Below, piece by piece: positions 8,576 to 15,219 of a stretch of 64,000 bases of DNA (position 1 is the first letter of the stretch; the number at the start of each line of letters is the position of its first letter). Made by a program: the position numbers and the translations under genes. The notes below the pieces were generated by a model, which saw nothing but the letters and a program-made list of their open reading frames with translations, did no database searches and had not been told where the DNA came from. The DNA lies in NCBI RefSeq assembly GCF_004000235.1, contig NZ_RCIO01000002.1:637501-701500 (forward strand), read 5' to 3'. The stretch is from Mesorhizobium sp. Z1-4. GTDB taxonomy: Bacteria; Pseudomonadota; Alphaproteobacteria; Rhizobiales; Rhizobiaceae.

Positions 8576-9771
8576 TACCGGCCGCCTTTCGCGTGTTCGA
8601 GAATCGTTCGCGCAAGCCCGATCAGCGCCATGTCGCTGCCGGCCGGACCCAGCAGGGAGATGCCGAACGGTGCGCCGTCAACCGTGCCCAGCGGGATCGT
8701 GATTTGCGGGAAACCGGAAAGACCCGACAGGCACAGCAGCCGCAACGCGCGTTCGCGGTAGTCCTGGAGAGCATCGAAGCCGATGTCGCTGAGCGGTGCA
8801 GCGCCTGGCACGGTGGGCAAGACCAGCAGGCCGTCATTGCCAAGCATCAGCGCGAGCTCGCTGCGCAGTGCGTCGCGCTTTTCGGTTTCCGCTCCCGCCG
8901 CTTCGCTGCTGATCGTGGAGCCGAATTCGAAACGTTCTTTCACGCCCGGGCCGAGATGGCGTTCCTTCGCGGAGATCCAGGGGCCATGCATTGCCCATGC
9001 TTCGTAGGATTGCAGCTTGCGGAAGGTCCAGTAGAGATCGTCGATCGATTGTGACAGCGGAGCTGCCTCGCTGGCCTCCCCGATCACCTCGGCGACTTGT
9101 GCCGCGATGCGCGCATATTCCGCAGCCTCGGCTTCGCCAAGCAGGAGCCCGTCGAGAGCCGAAAGGCGGAGGGCGCGGTAGCTTGAATTGCCGGAAGCAG
9201 CGGGAAGCAGCACCTTTGCCACTCGCTCATATGTCTCGCCATCCTTCGCAAACCAGCCGAATGTGTCGAATGAAGGCGCCAGCGGCATTGCGCCGTCGAG
9301 CGAGATTGCGCCATGCGTTCCACGCAGCCCGAGCAGCCCGCAGAACGAGGCCGGCGCGCGAACGGAACCGCCCGTGTCGGAGCCGGTTGCGAAATCGACA
9401 AGTCCGGCAGCCACCGCGGACGCCGATCCGGAGGACGATCCGCCTGTGACACGGCCGGGAGCGGCCGGATTAACCGGAAAGGGATAGTGGGCGTTCTGCC
9501 CCATCAGCGAAAAGGTCAGCTCGTCGGTTTGCGCCCGTGCGACGAGTGTCGCGCCAGCGTCGAGCAGCTTCTGCACGGCGGGTGCGGTGCTGGCAGCCGG
9601 CGCTGCCTCATCGAGCTTCTGCGGGTTGCCGCCGCCAGTTCGCTGGCCGCGCACGTTGTAGATGTCCTTCACAGCGAAGGTCAGTCCTGCGAGCGGCCCT
9701 TCCGCTGCCCCTGGGATAGGCGGAAAGGGTGCCTGGACATAGGCGTTCAGCGTGTTGGCCGGAGCGTTCAT
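8575..9771 (-). CDS. Amidase signature family enzyme
   Basis: A 398-aa amidase. The catalytic Ser-cisSer-Lys triad is visible: lysine in FAVKDIYNV (about residue 34) and the serines in GGSSSGSASAV and GSDTGGSVRAPAS. It hydrolyses an amide or related C-N bond in the cytoplasm. At under 400 residues it is on the short side of the family and resembles the single-domain amidases rather than GatA. It is the first gene of a minus-strand pair with the LysR regulator. The substrate is unknown. Confidence 0.87.
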   Translation of the reverse strand: MNAPANTLNAYVQAPFPPIPGAAEGPLAGLTFAVKDIYNVRGQRTGGGNPQKLDEAAPAASTAPAVQKLLDAGATLVARAQTDELTFSLMGQNAHYPFPVNPAAPGRVTGGSSSGSASAVAAGLVDFATGSDTGGSVRAPASFCGLLGLRGTHGAISLDGAMPLAPSFDTFGWFAKDGETYERVAKVLLPAASGNSSYRALRLSALDGLLLGEAEAAEYARIAAQVAEVIGEASEAAPLSQSIDDLYWTFRKLQSYEAWAMHGPWISAKERHLGPGVKERFEFGSTISSEAAGAETEKRDALRSELALMLGNDGLLVLPTVPGAAPLSDIGFDALQDYRERALRLLCLSGLSGFPQITIPLGTVDGAPFGISLLGPAGSDMALIGLARTILEHAKGGR

Positions 9772-9845
9772 TGTTCACTCTCTAGAGACGAGAATCGGAG
9801 GTTCGGTCAGCGCAGAAAAAATTTCAAGCTGAAGTGTTTTTTTCG

Positions 9846-9874
9846 TTGATTGTGACGGGGCTTATCCATATATG
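9846..9874 (+). promoter_or_regulatory. Possible housekeeping promoter for the ornithine decarboxylase leader
   Basis: TTGATT at 9846-9851 and TATATG at 9869-9874 are separated by 17 bases. They lie in an AT-richer patch just before the structured leader, so a transcript starting near 9881 would carry the whole leader. This is based on consensus only. Confidence 0.35.
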
Positions 9875-9879
9875 GCGGC

Positions 9880-10297
9880 TGCCCAAAGTCGCACGTGCCT
9901 GTGGGTGTCCGCCGTCCCCTCGTTTGGTGAGGGAAACGGTAAGGTACCTGGAACTAACCCCTCCAGTCGCTTTTACGGCCAACCGTGAAATCGAGGACAT
10001 CTTGAAGCAACGACGGTGCGGGCCTTTCTGGTGTTCTGCCGGTCGTCCATAGACCGGGGTTACTGAAGAGGCACACCTTCATTGCCGGCAGTGCGGAGGG
10101 ATCTCCAAAGCTGAGGCAGACAAAGCGGATTTTCGCTTCCGGGCGAGGGTCCACCACCGCGTGACGCGCATTTGCAGGTTGTCGGATCTCCACAGGCCGG
10201 TAGCTGCGGATCGTCGCCACGCACTTTGTCCACCACGGTTTCCGGGACCGCATGTCCCGGCCCGAGCTTGCCGGCGGCAGATGCCGCCAATGGAGAG
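9880..10297 (+). ncRNA. Putative speF-type leader RNA upstream of ornithine decarboxylase
   Basis: The 530-base gap before the decarboxylase gene holds no convincing gene but several strong hairpins: 9912-9939 (CCCTC/GAGGG and CCGT/ACGG stems), 10039-10057 (CCGGTC/GACCGG), 10242-10260 (CCGGGAC/GTCCCGG) and 10273-10288 (GGCGGC/GCCGCC). The last lies just before the GGAGAG ribosome-binding site and could hide it. A conserved structured element named speF is known upstream of ornithine decarboxylase genes in alphaproteobacteria. Position, length and structure fit, but the covariance model was not run, so the exact ends are guesses. Ligand-dependent control by a polyamine or ornithine is possible but not shown here. 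Confidence 0.55.
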
Positions 10298-10302
10298 ACC
10301 CG

Positions 10303-11436
10303 ATGGCCACGCAGCGCGTCCTTGATTTCCTCGCCACCCGACGACCCGACGGTCCTTGCCTCGTCGTCGACCTCGACGTTGTGCGCGAAAACTACCGCGC
10401 GTTCGAAAAAGCCCTTCCAGACAGCCGCATCTTCTATGCCGTGAAAGCCAACCCGGCTCCAGAGATCCTGCGCCTGTTGGCAACGCTCGGCTCAAACTTC
10501 GACACCGCTTCGGTGGCCGAAGTCGAAATGGCGCTCGACGCCGGCGCGACGCCCGACCGCATCTCCTTCGGCAACACGATCAAGAAAGAGCGCGACATCG
10601 CGCGCGCCTTCGAACTCGGCATCCGCCTGTTCGCGGTGGACTGCGAAGCCGAAGTCGAGAAGGTCGCCCGCGTTGCACCCGGCAGCCGCGTGTTCTGCCG
10701 CGTACTGACCGACGGCGAAGGCGCCGAATGGCCGCTGTCGCGCAAGTTCGGCTGCGCGCCGGCAATGGCCGTCGATGTACTGCGCCGCGCTGCCGCGCTT
10801 GGCCTCGACGCTTATGGTGTGTCCTTCCACGTGGGTTCTCAGCAGACCGACCTAACTGCATGGGACCGCGCGCTGGGAGATGCAAAGCGGGTATTCGCCA
10901 CGCTCGCCGAGGAAGGCATCGTGCTGAAAATGGTCAATATGGGCGGCGGCTTCCCGACCCGTTACCTGCGTGACGTACCGGCAGCCCAGGCCTACGGCCA
11001 GGCGATCTTCTCCGCGTTGCGGGCCCATTTCGGTAACCAACTGCCCGAGACGATCATCGAGCCAGGCCGCGGCATGGTCGGCAATGCCGGCACGATCCGC
11101 TCCGAGGTGGTGCTGATCTCCAAGAAGGCCGACAACGACAATGTGCGCTGGGTCTATCTCGACATCGGCAAGTTCGGCGGCCTTGCCGAAACGATGGATG
11201 AGGCGATCCGCTATCCGATTTCGACGAGCCATGATGGCGGTGAGACCGGTGAATGCGTGCTTGCCGGCCCGACCTGCGATTCGGCGGACGTGATGTATGA
11301 AAAGACGCCGTACCCGCTGCCTTTGTCGCTGACGATCGGCGACGAAGTGCTGATCGAAGGTACGGGCGCATACACCACAACCTATGCCTCGGTTGCTTTC
11401 AACGGCTTCGAACCTTTGCGATCTTACGTGATCTGA
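10303..11436 (+). CDS. Ornithine (type III PLP) decarboxylase
   Basis: A 377-aa fold-type III, alanine-racemase-like decarboxylase that would convert ornithine to putrescine in the cytoplasm. FYAVKANPAPEILRLL holds the PLP lysine, SFHVGSQQTD contains the cofactor-stacking histidine, GGGFPT the phosphate-binding glycines, EPGRGMVG the pyridine-N glutamate region, and CVLAGPTCDSAD the catalytic cysteine from the partner subunit. The 377-aa length fits bacterial ODC and is too short for biosynthetic arginine decarboxylase. The ATG at 10303 has GGAGAG six bases upstream. The long structured leader supports an ODC role. Lysine or diaminopimelate activity cannot be excluded. Confidence 0.85.
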   Translation: MATQRVLDFLATRRPDGPCLVVDLDVVRENYRAFEKALPDSRIFYAVKANPAPEILRLLATLGSNFDTASVAEVEMALDAGATPDRISFGNTIKKERDIARAFELGIRLFAVDCEAEVEKVARVAPGSRVFCRVLTDGEGAEWPLSRKFGCAPAMAVDVLRRAAALGLDAYGVSFHVGSQQTDLTAWDRALGDAKRVFATLAEEGIVLKMVNMGGGFPTRYLRDVPAAQAYGQAIFSALRAHFGNQLPETIIEPGRGMVGNAGTIRSEVVLISKKADNDNVRWVYLDIGKFGGLAETMDEAIRYPISTSHDGGETGECVLAGPTCDSADVMYEKTPYPLPLSLTIGDEVLIEGTGAYTTTYASVAFNGFEPLRSYVI

Positions 11437-11489
11437 AGCGGCGTTTGCCGCTTATCGGAAACTCGCTGCCGGCTGATGCCGGCGGCGAG
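11436..11489 (+). terminator. Tandem hairpins after the decarboxylase gene
   Basis: A 7-bp stem AAGCGGC/GCCGCTT with loop GTTT (11436-11453) starts at the stop codon. A second stem, CTCGC/GCGAG over CCGGC/GCCGG, follows at 11462-11489. There is no T tract, so they may slow rather than stop transcription or protect the mRNA 3' end. Confidence 0.35.
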
Positions 11490-11681
11490 GCTGCCTTGCC
11501 GATTTCCTGCTTCCGGAACGCTGAGATGAATGCTGTTGTGCCCGTTTTTGACGGCTTTCTGAATACCCCCTCATCCATGCCCGCCCTTTCGACTGGGGGT
11601 GGAGAGGTGATTGTGGCGGCGCCTGCGCTCCGCGTGTCCCTCCAGGGTGCGTGCGGTTCGCGCGGCGCGGCGGATGAGGGG

Positions 11682-12215
11682 GTGAACCATTCGCCGGCGA
11701 TTGTGATCGGCAACGAGCAGCCCGCGGACATCATTGCCCGCAACGTATTGCTCGATTGTGCGATGGGTCCGCGCTGGCGCAAGAAATCGTCGGAGAAGCT
11801 GCGGCGCGGACGGCTTCCGGCCGAAGGGCTGGCGCTTGTGGCGCGCGACGATGCCGGCACGGTTGTGGGGACCGTGCGGCTTTGGGAGGTGACGGCGGGC
11901 GAGGGCGGACCGGCCGCGCTCTTGCTAGGCCCGCTCGCCGTCGATCCCGCGCTCAAATCGGCTGGTATCGGCTCGAAGCTGATGCTCCGTGCAATCGCAG
12001 AAGCAGCGCGGCTCGGCCACGGCGCGATCTTGCTGGTCGGCGATGAACCCTATTATGCGCGCTTCGGCTTCTCGGCTGAGAAGACGGCCTGGCTGGCGAT
12101 GCCCGGCCCCTACGAGCCGCACCGCTTCCTGGCACTGGAACTCATCGAAGGTGCGCTCGAGGGCGCTCGCGGCGTGCTGCGTGCCAGTGGGCGCAAGGCG
12201 CGGAAGGACGTGTAG
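11682..12215 (+). CDS. GNAT family N-acetyltransferase (YhbS-like)
   Basis: The GNAT domain runs from IVIGNEQPADIIARN to GEPYYARFGFS-like GDEPYYARFGFS near the C-terminus, with LGPLAVDPALKSAGIGSKLML as the acetyl-CoA pyrophosphate loop. This order and the final YARFGFS match YhbS-type acetyltransferases. The start is uncertain: GTG at 11682 gives 177 aa beginning just before the domain, while ATG at 11526 would add 52 residues that do not look like a protein domain. The substrate is unknown. It ends 58 bases before the MazF-like gene. Confidence 0.75.
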   Translation: MNHSPAIVIGNEQPADIIARNVLLDCAMGPRWRKKSSEKLRRGRLPAEGLALVARDDAGTVVGTVRLWEVTAGEGGPAALLLGPLAVDPALKSAGIGSKLMLRAIAEAARLGHGAILLVGDEPYYARFGFSAEKTAWLAMPGPYEPHRFLALELIEGALEGARGVLRASGRKARKDV

Positions 12216-12273
12216 GCGCCGAATTGTAGTATAGAGTCAGATTTTCTACGCATATTACTGCGGCGGAGATCTG

Positions 12274-12690
12274 ATGTCTGACGAAATGTTTGCTGAGCGT
12301 GGCGACGTCCCTCCACGGATCAGGCCGCGGCTGAAATCGGCGCCGAGAATTCGGCAGCTATATTGGTGTGATTTGCCGAGGGATGCGCAGCTCCCGGAAC
12401 TTTGGAAGCGTCGACCGGTAGTTATCTTATCGAAGAATTCGACGCTCTTCGGAGCAGTGACGGTAGTTCCGTGTTCTACACAGGCGCAACCTGACCCCAA
12501 ACTAGCGTTTCCGCTTCGGACAACGATCGATGGTAGGGCTGCCTGGGCAGTATGCGATAAGCCGATGACGGTTGCGGTCAGTCGACTTGTGCCGACACAC
12601 GGCGCAATCGCTCGCCTACCCCAGGAAGAATTCGAAGAAATGGTAGGAGTGGTATTGGCACTCCTACCCACGGTGCCTGATGGGCGTTAG
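12274..12690 (+). CDS. PemK/MazF-like toxin-family protein, no antitoxin seen
   Basis: A 138-aa protein with the PemK/MazF fold order: IRQLYWCDLP as the first strand, RRPVVILSKNS carrying the conserved Arg-Pro, TVVPCSTQAQP, and a C-terminal helix after VSRLVPTH. MazF toxins are sequence-specific mRNA endoribonucleases. The roughly 30-residue basic N-terminal extension is unusual. No antitoxin gene precedes it: the 58 bases upstream are too short and the neighbour is a GNAT gene. The local sequence is richer in A and T than its neighbours, which suggests recent acquisition. GGAG six bases before the ATG supports the start. Confidence 0.7.
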   Translation: MSDEMFAERGDVPPRIRPRLKSAPRIRQLYWCDLPRDAQLPELWKRRPVVILSKNSTLFGAVTVVPCSTQAQPDPKLAFPLRTTIDGRAAWAVCDKPMTVAVSRLVPTHGAIARLPQEEFEEMVGVVLALLPTVPDGR

Positions 12691-12780
12691 TTGATTTCTA
12701 ACTGAATTTTTCCTATGTAGAGTGCACTTACGGCGCCCTGATAAGGGTAGTCCGCTGTCCCGAAAGGGGCACTACTTGCC

Positions 12781-12808
12781 AAGGGGGCTTCGGCCCCCTT
12801 TGGTTTTT
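12781..12808 (+). terminator. Rho-independent terminator after the MazF-like gene
   Basis: A perfect stem AAGGGGGC/GCCCCCTT with a TTCG tetraloop (12781-12800) is followed by TGG and five T residues. A second, imperfect hairpin at about 12747-12775 precedes it. It faces the plus strand and also separates the converging SCP2 gene. Confidence 0.85.
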
Positions 12809-12809
12809 C

Positions 12810-13091
12810 TCAAAGAACTTGGCTGAGCTGCATGGCGACCGACATGTCGCCATCGACCTTGAGCTTGCCCTGCATGAAGGCCGAGGTGGCGCCGAGATCG
12901 CCGGAGATGATCGATTCCATGTCGTCCTTGGTAAGTGAAATCGTGCACTCTGCGTCGCCGCCGCCGGTCGAGACGGTTTCGCCATCCACCAGGATGGAAC
13001 CGTCGGCGCCGAGGTCGAACTTGACCGAACGGCTGAAGCCGGAACCGGATGCCTTGCTGCTGATCTGGTCGGCGATTTCCTGAAGCGTCAT
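12810..13091 (-). CDS. SCP2 sterol-binding domain protein
   Basis: A 93-aa protein that consists almost entirely of one SCP2 lipid-binding domain: ADGSILVDGETV, then DAECTISLTKDDMESIISGDLGATSAFM and GKLKVDGDMS. These small proteins bind acyl chains or acyl-CoAs in the cytoplasm. Two ATGs, at 13097 and 13091, are candidates; ACGGAG lies next to the first and six bases from the second, so 13091 is preferred. It is divergent from the acyl-CoA dehydrogenase gene, and both may share the palindrome at 13183-13198. Confidence 0.82.
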   Translation of the reverse strand: MTLQEIADQISSKASGSGFSRSVKFDLGADGSILVDGETVSTGGGDAECTISLTKDDMESIISGDLGATSAFMQGKLKVDGDMSVAMQLSQVL

Positions 13092-13182
13092 CGTCATCTC
13101 CGTTTGGGCGTTGGATGTGCCCGTTCGTTGGCTCAGAACGGATTTTCGGCCCGTCCGCAATCGCGCCTCGCATAGCAGTTGA

Positions 13183-13198
13183 TTGACGTTTACGTCAA
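13183..13198. promoter_or_regulatory. Palindromic operator, LiuR-like, in a divergent promoter
   Basis: TTGACGT-TT-ACGTCAA is a perfect 7-bp inverted repeat. It lies in the spacer between TTGATT (13179-13184) and a weak -10 candidate near 13203, the usual place for MerR-family operators. The shape resembles sites described for LiuR-type regulators of acyl-CoA catabolism; that identification is from memory and unproven. Confidence 0.5.
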
Positions 13199-13305
13199 CG
13201 TGATCTAGCGTTTTTGGGCGGTCGCAACGCTGGGAATTTCGCGCGGATCGGCATCCGGAACAGTGCGGACGTCAACTGCCGGAACAGCGTGTCTGGAGGA
13301 ACAAT

Positions 13306-14472
13306 ATGCAGTTTACCCCCGAGCATGAGGAGTTGCGGCGTACGGTGGCGAAATTCGTCGCGACCGAGATCAACCCTCATGCCGATGAATGGGAAGCGGC
13401 GGAGGAGTTTCCGAGCCACGAACTCTTCAAGAAGCTCGGCGATCTGGGTATGCTCGGCATCAAGTACGATCCGGCCTATGGCGGGCTCGGGCTCGACTTT
13501 TCCTATTCCATGGTTATGGCGGAGGAGCTTGGGCTTTGCGAATGCGGCGGCGTGCCGATGGCAATCGGCGTGCAGACGGACATGTGCACGCCGGCGATGA
13601 ACCGTTTCGGTTCGGACGAGATCAAGCAAGACTTTCTGGCACCGGCTATTGCCGGCGATGCGGTCGGCTGTCTCGGCGTTTCTGAACCGGGCGGCGGCTC
13701 TGACGTCGCGGCGGTCAAGACAACGGCGCGTGCAGACGGCGAAGATCTCGTGATCTCCGGCACCAAGATGTGGATCACCAACGGCATGAAGGCCGACTGG
13801 TGCTGCCTGCTTGCCAACACCAACGATGGACCGGCGCACAAGAACAAATCTCTGATCGCCGTGCCGATGGATGCAAAGGGCATCGAGCGTCAGAAGATCA
13901 AGAAGATTGGCATGAATTCGTCGGACACCGCTCAGCTTTTCTTTGATCAGGTGCGCGTTCCGAAGCGTTACATCATCGGACAGGAAGGCATGGGCTTCAC
14001 CTACCAGATGCTGCAGTTTCAGGAAGAGCGGCTCTATTCGGCGGCCAGCTCGATCAAGGGTTTCGACCGGCTGATCGATCTCACCATCGAATATACCGGC
14101 CAGCGGCATACATTCGGCAAGCCGATCCTCGACAATCAGGTGGTTCACTTCCGGCTTGCGGAACTGCGCACCGAGGTAGAGGCGCTGCGGGCGCTGACCT
14201 GGAGCGCGATCGAGCAATATGTGGCCGGCAGCGACGTGACCCGCCTGGCTTCGATGGCGAAGCTCAAGACCGGTCGCCTGGCGCGCGAGGTTACCGACAC
14301 CTGCCTGCAATATTGGGGCGGCATGGGTTACACCTTCGACAATCCGGTGAGCCGTGCCTTCCGCGACACGCGGCTTGTGTCAATCGGTGCCGGGGCGGAC
14401 GAGATCATGCTCGGTATCATCGCCAAGCTCGAAGGGACGCTGCCGGGCACAAGCAACCGGGCTAAAAGCTGA
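13306..14472 (+). CDS. Acyl-CoA dehydrogenase family protein
   Basis: A 388-aa FAD enzyme of acyl-CoA beta-oxidation. The signature blocks CLGVSEPGGGSDVAAVKTTA and MWITNG (flavin and substrate contacts) lie near residues 125-165, and the C-terminal helical domain contains RHTFGKPILDNQ and QYWGGMGYTFDNPVSR. The length is typical of short- or branched-chain members. GGAGGAACAAT directly precedes the ATG. It would introduce the alpha-beta double bond and pass electrons to ETF. It could serve the CoA ligase pathway encoded 0.8 kb downstream, though they are separate transcripts. Confidence 0.9.
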   Translation: MQFTPEHEELRRTVAKFVATEINPHADEWEAAEEFPSHELFKKLGDLGMLGIKYDPAYGGLGLDFSYSMVMAEELGLCECGGVPMAIGVQTDMCTPAMNRFGSDEIKQDFLAPAIAGDAVGCLGVSEPGGGSDVAAVKTTARADGEDLVISGTKMWITNGMKADWCCLLANTNDGPAHKNKSLIAVPMDAKGIERQKIKKIGMNSSDTAQLFFDQVRVPKRYIIGQEGMGFTYQMLQFQEERLYSAASSIKGFDRLIDLTIEYTGQRHTFGKPILDNQVVHFRLAELRTEVEALRALTWSAIEQYVAGSDVTRLASMAKLKTGRLAREVTDTCLQYWGGMGYTFDNPVSRAFRDTRLVSIGAGADEIMLGIIAKLEGTLPGTSNRAKS

Positions 14473-14504
14473 ACCCGCGCCGGTTCGACGAATAATCGGT
14501 CAGG

Positions 14505-15068
14505 TCAGGGGCAGGTGGTGACCTGATTGGAGCAGGTTCCGGTTGCCCAGCCGCGGCTCTCAGCTCCCATGAGATCGCCTTCGACCTCGACCCAATCGCC
14601 CTTGCAGGCGTGGAGGCGGCTCACGCGGAACGAATCCGGTCCCGCACCTTCCTCCTCGTTGAGCAGGCGGGCAACCACATCGGCATCGGCAGAGGGGGTA
14701 ACATAGAGAGCGATCCGGTTGAGAAGCAGTCCGAGCGAGCTTCCCGGCACCCATCCTTTGCCCTCGAAGGCGACAACATCCGGATCGTCGCTCGTGTAGC
14801 TGATCACAATGGCATCTTCGATGCGAAACCAGCCGTCCTGCGAGCCCGTGACCGTTACTTCCGGCGCAAAGCGGTCGCCATTGATCTCCACCGGGGCCGG
14901 AAGCTCGGCAATGACCGGGAAGTCGGAACCAGGGCCACTATGCACCTCGACCACGTCCGTTCCCAATGTCCAGGCCCAGATATCGCAGGCTTCCTCAGCC
15001 GCCGGCGAAGCGGCCGATACGAATAAGAGGGCGGAAGCACATGCCGTGCGGTACATCCAGCGTTGCAT
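14505..15068 (-). CDS. Periplasmic bacterial-SH3-domain protein, unknown role
   Basis: A 187-aa protein with a signal peptide (MQRWMYRTACASALLFVSAASPA). Two SH3-like modules follow: VEVHSGPGSDFPVIAEL with GWFRIEDAIVISY, and LYVTPSADADVVARLL with GDWVEVEG and GWATG near the end. Cysteines at CDIW, HACKG and the C-terminal TCSNQVTTCP could form disulfides in the periplasm. Bacterial SH3 domains often bind cell-wall peptides. It converges on the acyl-CoA dehydrogenase gene. A GGAAGG site precedes the ATG. Confidence 0.72.
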   Translation of the reverse strand: MQRWMYRTACASALLFVSAASPAAEEACDIWAWTLGTDVVEVHSGPGSDFPVIAELPAPVEINGDRFAPEVTVTGSQDGWFRIEDAIVISYTSDDPDVVAFEGKGWVPGSSLGLLLNRIALYVTPSADADVVARLLNEEEGAGPDSFRVSRLHACKGDWVEVEGDLMGAESRGWATGTCSNQVTTCP

Positions 15069-15184
15069 CTTGAGCCTTCCTCGCAGCGTTAGCCAACATG
15101 CTGGTTTTCGTCACTCCAGGCAAATGGCGCGCTTGGCAAAGTGCGTTTTCAGGGCTTCGAAAGTGCTTGTAACAGAATCAGCTA

Positions 15185-15205
15185 ATTGTTATGTAAGATA
15201 ACAAT
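15185..15205. promoter_or_regulatory. Palindromic operator upstream of the CoA ligase operon
   Basis: ATTGTTAT-N5-ATAACAAT is a perfect 8-bp inverted repeat, 15 bases before the GTG start at 15220. A near-identical site precedes the crotonase gene at 19365-19385. It is a likely binding site for the MarR-family regulator encoded between them. Confidence 0.65.
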
Positions 15206-15219
15206 ATTGGGAGGGTGAC

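Noticed and set aside
9834-10052. Short open frames in the ornithine decarboxylase leader
   Set aside because: Several overlapping frames on both strands cover the hairpins with no consistent start signal. A regulatory leader peptide cannot be excluded but none stands out.
11526-11681. N-terminal extension of the GNAT protein starting at ATG 11526
   Set aside because: The added residues are Gly/Ala/Pro-rich without domain likeness and the DNA looks like intergenic sequence. The extension is kept only as a possible alternative start.
12110-12671. Minus-strand frames over the MazF-like gene as a possible antitoxin
   Set aside because: They are antisense to the toxin-like gene and its GNAT neighbour, and do not resemble any DNA-binding antitoxin.
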